DNA of 64,000 bases from Ophioderma brevispina. Taxonomy: Eukaryota > Echinodermata > Ophiuroidea > Amphilepidida > Ophiodermatidae. The stretch is from positions 1 through 64,000 of the forward strand of contig JAMKCH010084921.1 in NCBI GenBank assembly GCA_023653785.1, read 5' to 3'. Position numbers and translations under genes: made by a program. Every line of letters starts with the position of its first letter. Positions within the stretch are counted from its first letter, which is position 1. Shown here piece after piece: positions 46,737 through 58,689 of this stretch. The notes under the pieces were generated by a model that was not told the DNA's origin, made no database searches, and saw only the letters and a program-made list of their open reading frames with translations.

Positions 46737-47476
46737 CGGTTTGTGAATTGATAGGCCTCACATGACCTTGACCTTGATTAGTGACCTTTGACCTTGATAT
46801 GTGACTTTATATTGATATGTGACCTTTGACCTAAAAAAAACTGAGGGATGGCAGGTAAGCTCCAAAAACAAGCTTGGTTCCAATTGCACTTCAACTTTTC
46901 AAATGAGGTCAATTTTACATTTTCAGCATATATTACAACTTAACCTCACACATGACCGATGACCCTTGGTATGGACTTTGAACCCTCATCAACAAAAAGG
47001 GGGATCCCATGTTGCACCTATGATTCAAAGTTTGGTTCCAATTGTAAGTTCAAGTACTTTCAATGAGGTTAATTTTACATTTTCAGGCGTATTTACACCT
47101 TGACCTCACATGGACCTTTGACCTTGAGGTGACCTTTGACCTCATCAACAAATGAGGGATCCCATGTTTGCACCTATGATTTCAAGTTTGGTTCCAATTG
47201 TAAGTTAAAGTTTTCAAATGAGGTTAATTTTACATTTTTCGCCTATTTACAATTTTGACCTCAATGACCTTTGGCCCTGTAGGGACCCTTTGACCTCATC
47301 AACAAATGGGGATTGTCAGTTGCACCTGTGACCCCCAAATTTGGTTTAATCCCTCGGAGTATGTGGATATTACAGGCAAATGTTACACTTTTATCAACAC
47401 AGCAACAACAACAGACAACAGACTACAGTGGACAAAGTGATCCCTATGTGTCTTTCTGCCTTGAAGGCAGGCGACA
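46737..47476 (+). repeat. TGACCT-rich dispersed repeat
   Basis: About four cycles of roughly 140 bp each contain TGACCTTTGACC, then a phrase on the pattern ATGAGGGATCCCATGTTGCACC, then TTTGGTTCCAATTG and ATTTTACATTTT. It ends like the repeat at 14.3-14.4 kb (ATTACAGGCAAATGTTA...GACAAAGTGATCCC-ATGTGTCTT) with a CTGCCTT-GAAGGCAG hairpin. Confidence 0.65.
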
Positions 47477-47599
47477 CAAAAACAACTTGTCCGACATCTT
47501 CCTGGAAACAAATTTAATGTCCTCTAAATTCCCAAGAAAACAAGTTGACGTTTTTCACCTCTTGCTAGCAAAAATATATTCCATAAAACTTATGTTACT

Positions 47600-48593
47600 T
47601 GGGCCATTTCTCCGTTAAAGGTCAAGTTTGGTTCTCCAAAAATGACGAAATATAAACATTAAGGAATTCCTGAAACTCATTGATGAAAATCGTAAACTTA
47701 ATATTCTCAGAACACTGAACAAGCATGGGTGTCTAAATATATCCGATTTTAGTATACTGCCTAACGTTAACACTTAAGTAACGGTATCTTTTCGTAACGT
47801 ATCTGTCGGCCTTTTTCGTAGTCGTGCTGTTCTTGATTGGAAAGTAGTGCTTCACCGATTAGTCTCTACTTAGTCTTCTACACGTTATCAGGTATTACCT
47901 GCATATAAAGCATGGTGTGGTTTTGTTCGAACTTTATTATATCACAGCCGTTTTTTAGCAAGCCGCGAAGCGGGAAGAGGTAAGGAAGTAGGTAAAAAAC
48001 GTATCTGGCGCGGTATATGAACGTAACATGAGGGATTTCTTCATTACAGGCCTGGAAATTGTTACTTCAATCAGATTTTTATGCAAAACATGGCTTGATT
48101 TACCTGATATTGGAAACATTCTTATACCGTTATGTTTTGGCAATTTTGTATCAATTTGAATCCTATGGTAAAGTATATGTCGGCATTATTGGCGATATGC
48201 TCTCAGAGAACTTTTACGAAACTTAAAACCAATATTATCGTGTTTGGAACTTTATAATTAGAGGACATAATAGAGGATGATAAAAATGTCATGTTTTCCC
48301 TGTGTATTGCGCTCTTGTGTAACGAGCAGGGACACTTTTAAAGAATGGATTGGGCTGGCGACATGGCGAAAAACAAGAATTATGGATATCAGCCTTATTG
48401 CTTGAGACTTCTGCCCGGTTACAAGTTCTAGCCCACATCATTTGCAGCATAACTCCTAAGTATAAATATAATTTAAAAAACTATAAAAAATTAAAAAAAA
48501 AAAAAAAAAAAACATTTTTAATTAAATAAACGTGTATGACTGGTTGAGCGACACGAAAATGGTTTTGTGAACACTTTAACGGAGAATGGCCCA
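47600..48593. mobile_element. 1.0-kb element with inverted ends
   Basis: Inverted ends TGGGCCATTTCTCCGTTAAAG (47,600-47,620) and CTTTAACGGAGAATGGCCCA (48,574-48,593) match except for one extra T. The interior is AT-rich with an A run at 48,493-48,512. No transposase ORF is visible. It is probably a non-autonomous DNA transposon. Confidence 0.5.
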
Positions 48594-49346
48594 TTGATGA
48601 GTTCATCAATTCCTGTAATCAATACATCACAAACAGCATGGCACCAATTCCACAAAAGGTATTTTTTGGAAAATTGTTTATTTAACTTCATAAAACCCTC
48701 TTGGGGAATTTCTAGGCAAATCAACAGATGGACAATCATCAATTTTTTTTGTGTTTTGTCAAAAATCAACAAAACATCCTACTTAATTTGTGTACAAATC
48801 TTTAAGCTCATGGTGGCCCCTCTTGTTGATATCACGAATGAATTTTAATTTGGTGGTGGGTTAATATTATTTAACAAGTAGCACACTTTAAGACTACATT
48901 TGTAGGTGAGAAGAAAAAACTGAATGACATGAGGGGCATTTGATTGCACGTACCCTATGCGAGGCGTGAATTAACAAACTAGGCCTCTAAATCAAATCTG
49001 CCATAAAGACCAATACTAGGAACAGCACCGGCCTTAGGGAAAGAGGGAATCTACAGGCTGTTGTAAATAAAAAGCAAGCAAATGCAAATTTCTTTTTTGA
49101 ATACTGAAAACGGGGATCTGAATGTATGTGTATGTGGTCAAGGTTGAAAATTTGACATTCCACCACTAACAAGATTGCATTTGCTAACATTTGCATGACT
49201 AACATAGCCTACTGGGTCACATTTCCAATGAGCTCACTCATCACCCATGGCAACCCTTTCATACTGGCCGGAAGGAAGGTTAGCATGGATATATGGGCTT
49301 TTGTAAAACATAGCTAAACGAAGGCCTACTGGGTCAGGTAAGAACA

Positions 49347-49546
49347 GTGGTGTTATAATGACTCGTAAGGAATGCTGCTACCTTCTCGTGTGATGTAACA
49401 AATTGCATTGTCTTTAGGCAGATGCAGAACCCCCATAATAGATATTCCCACATAATATATTATTCATTTCGGAGCACCCTGTTATGACGACACCCCCCCC
49501 AAAGTGCGTCATACCCCACAATCCTATTCCTCTTTTCGTCTTACCC
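49347..49546. repeat. DIRS element 1, left inverted terminal repeat
   Basis: Contains GATGTAACAAATTGCATTG, GCAGATGCAGAACC, ATATTCCCACATAATATAT, ATGACGACACCCC and CACAATCCT-TTC-TCTTTTCGTCTT, all found in inverse orientation at 56,284-56,466. Confidence 0.8.
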
Positions 49547-49611
49547 TCGACAGATAAACATCCTGCAGGGGGCGGGAAGGGCCGGGGAATCACATCGGAC
49601 AAGGGAAGCAC

Positions 49612-49706
49612 AGTATCCTTACGAGTCATTAGAAACACCACGGTGCTACATGATCATACAGGAATATGCTTACCTTCAATCCGATGTTGATGTAACAATT
49701 GCATTA
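49612..49706. repeat. DIRS element 1, internal complementary region
   Basis: The first half, TCCTTACGAGTCATTAGAAA and ACACCAC, is the reverse complement of the left outer end (GTGGTGTTATAATGACTCGT at about 49,348). The second half, CATACAGGAATATGCTTACC then CCGATGTTGATGTAACAATT, is the reverse complement of the right outer end (56,410-56,465). Confidence 0.75.
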
Positions 49707-49927
49707 ACAGCGGCCAGATTAGCACAGGTTAACTGGAGGCGCGTGCAGGATGCAAAAGTCACCCCTGTATTGCCGGATCGAAATGAGTATGGAATATGAA
49801 TTGCAAGCAATTCGAAGTAGTAAGAGCAGCGCAAGGTAACATGCCAATACAAAAAAGCATTGAAACCTAAGCACCACCACTTAATAAGAGCTAATTGCTG
49901 AGCCCCCTGAAAGGTGGATCCTGCAAC

Positions 49928-49977
49928 AAACAAAAAAACAAAAAAAAAAAAAAAAAAAAAAAAAAAAACAAAAAAAA
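49928..49977 (+). repeat. A-rich homopolymer tract
   Basis: About 45 A residues with a few C interruptions, inside DIRS element 1 and just beyond its recombinase-like region. It reads as T on the coding strand. Confidence 0.9.
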
Positions 49978-49989
49978 CTGGCCAGAATA

Positions 49990-50245
49990 AGAGACGTACC
50001 TAGAGGAGACGTCAACGAAAACCAGCAACCCCCCCGTTTTGCAAAACACACAGGCGCCATATAACTGACGAGGTTTACTCCCAAGTATGTGGCTCTACAA
50101 GGCTTAAGAGCAGCCGAGCCATGAGACCCAAGCGCCACCCTCTGGGCCCTGACGGGCCGAGGAGGAAGGGGCGGCATCCCCGGTGAGCGCGAGACTGAGG
50201 AGGCGGCTGAAGAGCCCAAAATCTCAGAACCCTCGACGGCCACAG
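49990..50245 (-). pseudogene. Tyrosine-recombinase-like C-terminus (DIRS element 1)
   Basis: A minus-strand frame reads RAQRVALGSHGSAALK, then VNLVSYMAPVCFAKRGGCW. It resembles the H-x2-R...AASWAL...A-CW end of DIRS recombinases, where the catalytic His, Arg and Tyr lie. The neighbouring frame VFVDVSSRYVSY would supply the terminal Tyr region. The match is weak and crosses frames. Confidence 0.35.
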
Positions 50246-53200
50246 AGTACTCTGCGATGAGAAGAAAAACCCGCAGAGCGTAAGGACAGGAAGACTTAAG
50301 TCATCAACTGTTACCTAATGCAGCCAGCCACCACCATATCCCACTCACTTGAGCCCCAAAGGGCAAATGCGAGGCGAGGAGAGGAGGAAAGAAAAAAAAG
50401 AGGAGAAATCTTGCCGAGGCTGGGGGCCGACATAACCCCACTCCGATTAACATCTCTAGAACGAAGCCTACCCCGGGGGATTAAGCTTCAGTATAGTACA
50501 GCAACCTCCAAGTGTATAAAGTATCTCCACCGAATGGAAAAAAGGCCAACCAGACGATTGACCCCATCCGGGGGAACATCCAATAGTCATACATATGCCT
50601 ATTCATCGTGAAATGTAAAAAAATCATCAGAAAGGACTACTCGGTGTCGCCCTGAGACGTGACCACCTCAAACGAATGGCCAGTTAAACGTTGAAAGGGT
50701 TGCTGACAAAAGAATTCTCAAGAAAGAAAGAAAAAAAAAGCGTTGAGAGGAGAGGTGACACGACGAGGAAATTATTTCCCCTCTTTTCCGATCAACAGAA
50801 CCAGCTCCAACATTTACTCCAATGCCTACCTAAACAACTGGACTGAGGCAGACAGGAGAGTAAGAGAATCTAACAGATTTCCGAAAACTCTAAAGTCTAA
50901 GGAATACGCCGAAGGAAAGTAAAAGGGCAGTGGCACCGAATGCCAAGCCCCCAAACAGAATTCCCCTATCATACGAATGACTAAGGGGGACGCAACTTGG
51001 CGAATGGGGAAATCCCATTAGGCATGCAAGGAGGAAAAAAACCCTAAGTGGGATAAAGCTCCCCAGCGGACCTCAGAGCAAAACATATCTGCGAAGTTGC
51101 AAATAGGATCGATTGCTTCCAAGGAGAAGAGTAATCCCGTTTGAGCCCGTAGGCAAACTCCATCATATCCTAGCAGGCTGGGACATCACAGAATAAAAAT
51201 ACTGTGAAACGAAACCAGACAAGGACAACCAAAAGATTCTCTCACTTTATAAAAAGGTGAGAGGATAGTAATCAAATCCAGTTGCAAGCACGAGCCAGAC
51301 CCCAGACCAAGAGTGGAACTATTACTATATATAAAACATGAAAGGTATATGATAAAAATAATAGTCTATCCCACCAGTACAGAAACTTGCATCTGGCGGG
51401 AAGACTAATATCAATCCGAACATAGAGGTAAAATAATTTAATAGTATAGTATAATCACACCTGCCATGATCAGGGCAAACCAATCCAGACATAGATAGAT
51501 GGGGAGTGATACCCTCTTTCAACATATAATATAATTGAAAGCCAACAAGTGAAAAATAATAAGTCCATGTATTGAAAATGACAAAGACTCCTTATCAACC
51601 CAATCAAATCCATCCCCATGCAGAGAGATGAGAGGTCTGGCACCTGTCATTCAAAATAAAGGCAACCAAAAACACCGCCGCGGGCGGACGGTGAAGTGCC
51701 TATAATGAAGCTGAGAGAGTCCCTGCTATAGCGTGAGCATAAAAGACCCCCGCGGGGGGAATCGGGCACAAAGCCGAGGTACGAGCGAGAGGCTCTGCGG
51801 CGCGTGCCACACACGTTTAGTAGAGATTAAAAGCGGACCGCATCCTGACACACTTCGGAATATAAATTAGCAGGTGGGTAGACTTGGCAGAGTCTTCCGA
51901 CACAGAACATAAGCCAAAAAGACGAAATAATCGTTATAACATGTCATCTGGGAATCACATCGCCAAGATGGCGCGAGAGGATTACTCAAAACCCGATCGA
52001 AAAGCGATCGGACAGCGATGAATATGCAAATAAATAACGCGGAATCCGACACACACAATTTAGGCTACGGACGAAAGTAATCGCCATTCGTATCCATCAA
52101 CGGTATACATCGCCAAAACAAAAGGGGCGAACGAAATATCCGAACTTCGGAGGCACCCGATCCGAAGTACATGAATTACAAGCGGAAACCGTTGAAAGGA
52201 AGGGAACGGCGCACCAGAGCAGAGAGAGCCAGAGAAGCTTACCGTACCGGAAAAAAAAATATACAGATCGTCGTGAAACGCCGGCGAAAAGGGACCACCG
52301 GCATTTATGCTAAAAGGAATGAATCCAAAGCGCCATCGACATCACAAGACCATCGCAATAGTGATTCCAATTTTTAGTCCTTCCAAAAAGGACCCGAACC
52401 AAAGGATCAGACGGAGAAGTAGCAGGATTAAGACCCGTACGCAACGCCCCGGGAGAAGGGATGGCGGGAGAGACATCACTCCAAAACTCTGTGGCACAAC
52501 CCCGGAGGGCTGGCCACAACAGGCACGGTTGGCGTTGCTGTGGTTTTATTAAAAAACCACCGCATCCAAAACTCGGACCCAGGAGGGGTCGGAGCTCGGA
52601 AGAGAACAATAACCGTGCGACTTATCTAAGCGGCTGCAAACGGGGGGGGGCATAAAAAGACGAAGCGACCCCCGAAGAACCGGATGAATGGATGAAGTCG
52701 AGTCCCACACGCGGAGAGACAGAGTAGAGGACAAATAAAGGAAGTTGAAAATCAAAAGGGAGGCATATTAAAAGGATTATGACGCCACCCATGAAACTAT
52801 GGGAGCCGCTACCACCAGTGAGGCGGAAGCTATGCCCCGGGCGTCCCGGTGTGGTAGGATTACCCCGACGCCTGCTGTCCCGAGGAACGCTTGGCGAGCA
52901 CAGCGCCGCCCCAGGCAGCAAAGGACGACACCAGATGGGGGGGTGCACAGTCCCGGCGAAGGGTTCCGTTCCCGCAAAGGAATCATCACACCCACAGGAT
53001 GGTCCTGTTGTTTGTGGTAACCAAAGCGGGACACGGTCCTTCTTAACACAGGTCAGTATCCAGCGGGTAGATTGAAACGATGCTCCCATCGCCGAATTCC
53101 CGGAAGGGATTGAGGCGTTTAAGGGCGAAGACCTACAACACAGTGACCTCAGCAACTACCCGCGAGAACAGAATACGGGCAGTAGTAGCTAAAAGCCCCG

Positions 53201-54849
53201 TGATGTATCGCCGTATGTATGCCGACCGTATTATTATTAAAAAGGCACGTACATCGAACGGACACGCACACCAGTAATAAAAAATACAAAGCATCCACAT
53301 TGGTGTGCCGCAAAGTAGTCACCCCGCAACCTCTGCATACACCCCGCGCCCCGAACAGGGACAAACGAGGGTGTTTACTGCAAGAATAACTAAGACAATC
53401 TCCACAATTTCACCGTTACAGACATACTCCAGGGCCGATGACCGATTGTCACCGGTGCTGGAGTGGATGTTGGTAGATAAGCAGAGGAAGGTCAGATTAC
53501 CGTGATGCCATATGGACAGCGAGTTTGCGGTAACACCGACATCAACCGGTTTAAGATGATGGAAAACCAGGGTTGACCCCTGACGACACGTACCAATACG
53601 ACGCTAGGCAACCCCAGCGGGCTAGAGGCAAGACCAACCTAGTTGGCCCACGCCAACGCCCCCCAGCGCCCGGGTTACTAACGGCATGGCAAGCCCTGGG
53701 TTTCGTGCGAACCCCCCTGTTCCCAGCCAAGGCCATCCAAGCGGATCGGCCTTCACGGCCCATGCATAAGGGCGGCGGGTATACTGAGCGGCAGATGATG
53801 ACCGCTGGCGACACTGGATACCCCAAATCGGCTGGAGAGCCTACAGAGTCAGTTGCCACGTTAAACAGAGCCGTGTCCCTTAAAGAAGAGGATTCAATCC
53901 CTGTGAAGAGGCATTGTCTCGCGGTTATCGATTCGTAACCTCCGGAGAGAATGTTCTATTGTATCGTAACATCCCCCTGAGAGGATTTAGCAATGAGACC
54001 GGACCGACATCACAAAATGAAAACGAAATGATACCTGCTCAGCCCACACCAACCCGCCCACCACCCCCCGTTTGAAAATCCCTGCTGCAGGGACCGATGG
54101 GCCATCAGGGTGGAGACTAGCGCAGTAAAGGCCAACCAATCACCCGTAAAGAACGTACAATGCGTAGGGCTAAACACGCCGAAAATCTCTCGAACCTTAA
54201 ACCCCGTGATATAACGGTCCGTTGTAACATTATTTCTACTGAGAAATTAGAAACGGCCCATCAACACGAGGGGTCGTTACGATGAAAAGAGAAAGACTCA
54301 TCACGCTAAAATCCCAGAAGGATGAGGCCACCGGGGGTTGACCAGCGAAGCAGGGGCGGCCGACTATAGCGCCAGCCGCCCGCTGAAAAAATGCCAAACA
54401 CTCCTGCCGCCAAGAACTCCCCGTGGGAGCAATGGGTGGGAGCGACTGGCGTCGTAATGAGTGTGAGGCCATCGTAATGGAGGGCCAGGATAAGCGCCCG
54501 TACTGAACAGGCGAAGCGTGGCCCAACATCGCTGAAGAAAAACACCTGTCCAGCAGACATTGATTCCATAATGGGGTTCAAAGCTGATGATGCAAGGGGC
54601 TGGTCTCTAAAATCGACCGCAATCCCTCAGTGAATGGTCCTTTGTTTAGTCTAATCCGGGATTACAGACGATGGACCAGCACCGAGGAGCTTCGCCCGGG
54701 TCAAAGCGCCCGCAGCCGACATCAACCCTGTGAGGATGAAGGCAAAAGGCCATCTGAGACCAGAGCTAGCGTAAAAGCCCGTAACTGCGCCCCCTATCTA
54801 AGATAGGGAGAGGAAGAAGGGAAAAAGTAGACGCGGTGGGGTATTCAGC

Positions 54850-55370
54850 TGGAAGAATCTCTTAACGGGCTGTGTTGCAGCTGAGGGAACCGCCACCGGT
54901 AAGGACGCTGCCACAGTGGGGGCAGCGGGCAGCGTCGCCGTTTAGCGGGACCCATAGAAGGACACAACAACCTTAGGTGACGGTGGATACCATAGCGGTG
55001 ATCTCCGTAATCGGTAGGGTACCGAAAACGGTGACACCACGCATAGTATCCAGCCAGTCTACGCACCCATGGGGCCACGGGCGACTGACACGACCCCGGG
55101 CGGGTGTGAACCTCTAACGGCGGGGGAAACCCCGCTTACAGCAGCGGAGGAACTCCCTGTAACGGCAGATGGGTACTATAGCGGGGGTATTGTGATCGGT
55201 GGGTTCGTGTGGGTACCGAAGACGGCTACCACGCGCCCAAGATCCTATCAGTAAAACGCACCCCTGAGGCGCGGGGGACTGACAAGACACCAGACCAAAA
55301 GCCCTGTGTAACGGTGGTGTGAACCTCCGCTTACATCAGCGGAGGAGCTCCCGCTTATTACCGGTCAAAA
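54850..55370. repeat. Degenerate tandem repeat of about 200 bp
   Basis: Two and a half units can be aligned: GATACCATAGCGGTGAT...ATCGG then GGGTACCGAAAACGGTGACA near 54.98-55.05 kb, and GGTACTATAGCGGGGGTAT...ATCGG then GGGTACCGAAGACGGCTACCA near 55.17-55.23 kb. Each is followed by GGTGTGAACCT (55,105 and 55,316). It is GC-rich and lies in the part of DIRS element 1 expected to be gag. Confidence 0.65.
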
Positions 55371-56283
55371 TCATAAAGTTCCAAGTTATACCGAAGGACG
55401 AAAACCAAGGGATATACCCCGGTCACAAACTCCAGAGGAACAGGTTCAATACCAGAGACCGATACGCACGCCGCACCTATTCGCCCCTGGTAGGAGGACA
55501 GCGGGCATCAGCAGGGGTGTGGGTCCCGTGAAGGCGACTCGGCTAGAACAATTCACGTACAGCCGCGGCCTATAAGGGAAACAAACCGGGCCTCCGCCCT
55601 GAGCACGCACCAAGGCGGTGATACCCGAATACAAACTTTACTGAAGTTTAGATAGAAAATTGAGTATATAAAAGCCATTTCCAAACAATCCTACAACTTC
55701 TTCAATCAAAGGCCATACCTCGTGGACATAAGGGCTGCAAGAAAGCAGTAAGGAAACTACGGTGAGTAAACCCACAAGTGTACGCGCATTGTGTGAAGAA
55801 TGGTCGTGCATGACAATTATAAAATGGTAAAACAAACCGGAGCGCCAACTTGAATCGAAACCAAAGGCGGGTCGGTCCATTTCCAAATTACATTCTCACA
55901 ACATTGTTGATTGTAAATCACATATATACACGTTAAAAAATATATAAATATACCTAACACATAAAAGATAGTAGGGGGAAATAAGACTATCGATATGGAA
56001 CGTGGCCGGCAGCAGTGCCACGCCCTACGCTAGTCAGTCTATGGGTGTGAATTATGCGGGTTTGTATGTTGACACACCCGACGCAAAGTCAAGGGATAAA
56101 GTCCTTAAAATACCGATGCGCAAACTGGAAAAATGACAAAACTACAGGCCCAGGGACGAATAAATGACAGTTAACAGATTTACACAAGGTTCAGGACGAC
56201 ACTAGTAGCTAAACTCTGACCAAAAATTCGACAAAGTACGGGAGCTAAATACTTAACGTGACCCCGCGCTTGTCGAACCCAAG

Positions 56284-56475
56284 ACGAAAAGAGTGAAGAG
56301 GATTGTGCGTATGACGTCACTTGGGGTGGGGTGTCGTCATACAGGTGATCGAAATGAATATATATTATGTGGGAATATATATTTAGGGGAGGTTCTGCAT
56401 CTGCTAAAGCAATGCAAATTGTTACATCAACATCGGATGAGGTAAGCAGATTCCTGTATGAGTCACAAAATTACC
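56284..56475. repeat. DIRS element 1, right inverted terminal repeat
   Basis: It runs from AAGACGAAAAGAGTGAAGAG to TAAGCAGATTCCTGTATGAG and is the inverse of the left repeat. It contains a TGACGTCA octamer near 56,312. Confidence 0.8.
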
Positions 56476-58259
56476 ATTACTCACTGGACTGAGGATGAGA
56501 TAAATCATCCTGGATTTGGGGTTTGCCTACAGAGTACCACGTCAACATTTCGCCTTTTAAATAACTGCATAAGAATGATAAAAAAAAGAAAATACTAACA
56601 GTTTGTTCCAAATCCTACTCATTTAAAAATTTGGAGGGCTGTTAAGGGATTAGCAGCGATTTGCTAATCCGAAACACCGAAAAATCATCAAAATCCATCT
56701 TTTTAATTTTTGTTACGACAGGATATGCGAACATACCTGCAAGGGTTGGCTTGAAAATGCCGTGTGATTTGTATTAAAGGCAAGGCAGTACTTTGTATCG
56801 GATTCTGTATAATTTCTATACGTTGCGTATAAAATTCCTACTTGAGATCAAAAAAACCTTTCCGGGCATATTCACAGATTTTCAGCGTGAATGTGCACCC
56901 TGATCAATACAGTTTGACCTCAAACACAAACATGTTATCGTTGTTCATTCGCATTGGGTTGGTTTGTTTAAACCGCAATCAGCTGTTTTAGTGCACATTT
57001 TGAGCCGTCCATCACTGCGTGTCAATTTGGGGGACACGGTATATGACAAATTTCCTCAAATTACTTCATGGTTTGTTCTATTGGTGGTTGTTTCTACATT
57101 ACAGCAGCAAGGATAATTGTACAACTTATCCCTGATTATAAGTCACAAACATGCATTTTCACTTTTTTAGAGTCTCTCGCCACATTATCGCTGCTAATCC
57201 CTTTAACAATCTGTCAAATGGGGAAGCTAGTGCTTGTTACCAACTTACAACTGCCTGTTGAGATATACATGCCAAGTACTAACATGATCGGACATTCCAC
57301 TGAAAATGACGACAAGTTTTGACTCGCTAAAAGTATTATTTAAGAGTACCTCTACCTCTGGCTTTATGCAACACCAATAATTTACAACTTGACAACACAC
57401 TCCATTTGTAGACTAGTATTTAAGTTCAAATTTGGTGATTTTTGATCATTTTCCAACGGTATGTAAAAAAAAAATTAATACACACAGTCCTTTCAATGAT
57501 ATCACATTTGAGGCAATCAAACTCAACACTTATGTAGCAAATTTTGCCACAGAATGGATGTTCTCCATAAAATCAGGAAATCTCAAATATGTTTCCCCTC
57601 CCATTAGTGATCATGCCCATTTCTGCATAGAGCATGGAGCCATGTTAATAAGTTTCCCATATGAAATCAGAAACCAAAAAAAGATCGGCAAATAAGTTGA
57701 TACTCTTTGAAGGGCTTTCACCCGAAAAAATCAAACTGAATTTCTGTCCTAATAATAATCCTCTCTAGATCTCCAGTTAAAAATACTACTACCCCAAGTT
57801 CAAATACATTATGTATATTATTTTATTTTACTTCAATAAATGCTACACGTAGCAATAGAGGTTAGTTTGGATAAGATGAGCAGGTTCGCTATACCGATCT
57901 CCCGTTTCTGTTTCTGAGCTGAAACACCCATCTCTTCCCTTGCGTTTCCTCAGCGCTTCCGGGTTCAGTGCCTGTTCTTGTAGCGTACGGAAAATGCTAA
58001 TTGTTGGGTGAACTCGCCATTTGTATTTTTCTGTGTTTTGTTTGTTGTTTTGTTGTTCTGTTGGTAATTGTGTGCTTGCTTGCTTTATATATGAAAAGAA
58101 AAAATTACATACATGTTATTAAAGAGACACTGGCACATTGAAAACTAGTGCAGCCCTCAAGATTTCAAAATCAAATTTTTGAAGGGTTTGTAAGCTTTTA
58201 AATACATAATTAGCCCTCAGCTGAAATGAGTAAGACCAAATCAGCGGCCTTATGGGTAC
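56476..58259. other. Spacer between the two DIRS-like elements
   Basis: AT-rich and non-coding as far as can be seen. It contains the TTAA MITE at 56,642-57,206 and, at 58.12-58.18 kb, the phrase AAGAGACACTGGCACA followed by an AAATTTTTGAAGGG stretch that looks like another short repeat. Confidence 0.45.
56642..57206. repeat. TTAA MITE (GGATTAGCAGCGAT ends)
   Basis: Inverted ends TTAAGGGATTAGCAGCGAT (56,642-56,660) and ATCGCTGCTAATCCCTTTAA (57,187-57,206) enclose 565 bp. The left interior (AAAAATCATCAAAATCCATC, ACATACCTGCAAGGGTTG) is related to the ACTATCAG family at 0.45, 22.7 and 37.3 kb. Confidence 0.75.
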
Positions 58260-58261
58260 AC

Positions 58262-58645
58262 AGAATGATTTCCCTCTCAAACCGGGAGAGGGAGAATTAA
58301 GACACGATACCTACTCCCACGGCCTGATTCGCACCAAATGTTCATTTTGCGAGCGAACAGAAGAAACCCCACTTACCACTGAAAAATCTGGCAACCGCCC
58401 TAGCCGGTTGCGCTGCGCCTGATGAGATCGCCCAGCATACTGGACAAATCGACTACCCAGATGTTTCTGCACCCCAAGACGTGGCGAACGTGGCTTTCAT
58501 GAGGGGCGGCTTACGAACTTCGTGGGTAGGGCTCAGGCTGTGGGAGGTAGTATCGTAGGGTCGGAAGTATCGCCCTCTCCCTGTTGAGCGGGAAATACAT
58601 ACGCGACTTAACTACTCCCCACGGCTGAGTCTGCACCAGATGCCA
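58262..58645. repeat. DIRS element 2, terminal repeats and internal complementary region
   Basis: The segment CTACTCCCACGGCCTGATTC then GCACCAAATG (58,311-58,340) recurs directly as CTACTCCCCACGGCTGAGTC then TGCACCAGATG (58,611-58,642) and, inverted, as GGGCTCAGGCTGTGGGAGGT at 58,529-58,548. A hairpin CCCTCTC/GAGAGGG lies at 58,272-58,292. Direct plus inverted copies of one end near the 3' side of the coding strand are what a DIRS internal complementary region looks like. Confidence 0.55.
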
Positions 58646-58689
58646 CTGGACTCCAGGAGGTGGATGAAAGCGTGGGAGGTACGTACGTA

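Larger units (their letters stand above)
39777..49345. other. Repeat-rich non-coding region
   Basis: No exon of the importin-alpha gene (including its IBB exon) or other recognisable gene was found. Apart from the repeats listed separately, it holds a perfect palindrome CGTCGCCGGCGACG (40,285-40,298), a T-run and C-run rich middle part, and a G run at 45.05 kb. Several ORFs of 75-120 codons lack recognisable domains. Confidence 0.45.
49345..56475 (-). mobile_element. DIRS-like retrotransposon, complete but degraded
   Basis: A 7.1-kb element is bounded by inverted terminal repeats (left 49,347-49,546; right 56,284-56,475). Near the left end lies an internal region complementary to both outer ends (49,612-49,706). 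Inverted repeats plus such an internal complementary region define DIRS-1-type elements, which use reverse transcriptase and a tyrosine recombinase and replicate through a circle. The interior is GC-rich compared with the flanks, and a tyrosine-recombinase-like end is seen at 50.0-50.25 kb, which puts the coding strand on minus. Reverse transcriptase could not be read with confidence. Confidence 0.7.

Noticed and set aside
48493..48512. Poly(A) tail of a processed pseudogene
   Set aside because: The A run is inside a block with terminal inverted repeats and no upstream coding homology was found; a short fragment reading EFLKLIDENRKLNILRTLNK at 47.66 kb is not recognised.
39777..49345. IBB-domain exon of the importin-alpha gene
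   Set aside because: Searched by eye on the minus strand for an RRRR-EE-x-LRKQKR-type segment and none was found; the exon may lie beyond the window or be obscured by errors.
52622..53155. 177-codon minus-strand ORF in DIRS element 1 as a possible pol connection region
   Set aside because: The nucleotides around 52.79-52.84 kb resemble the GYAFPP region of element 2 (60.06-60.09 kb), but the translated frame does not keep the motifs, so it is not called as a domain.
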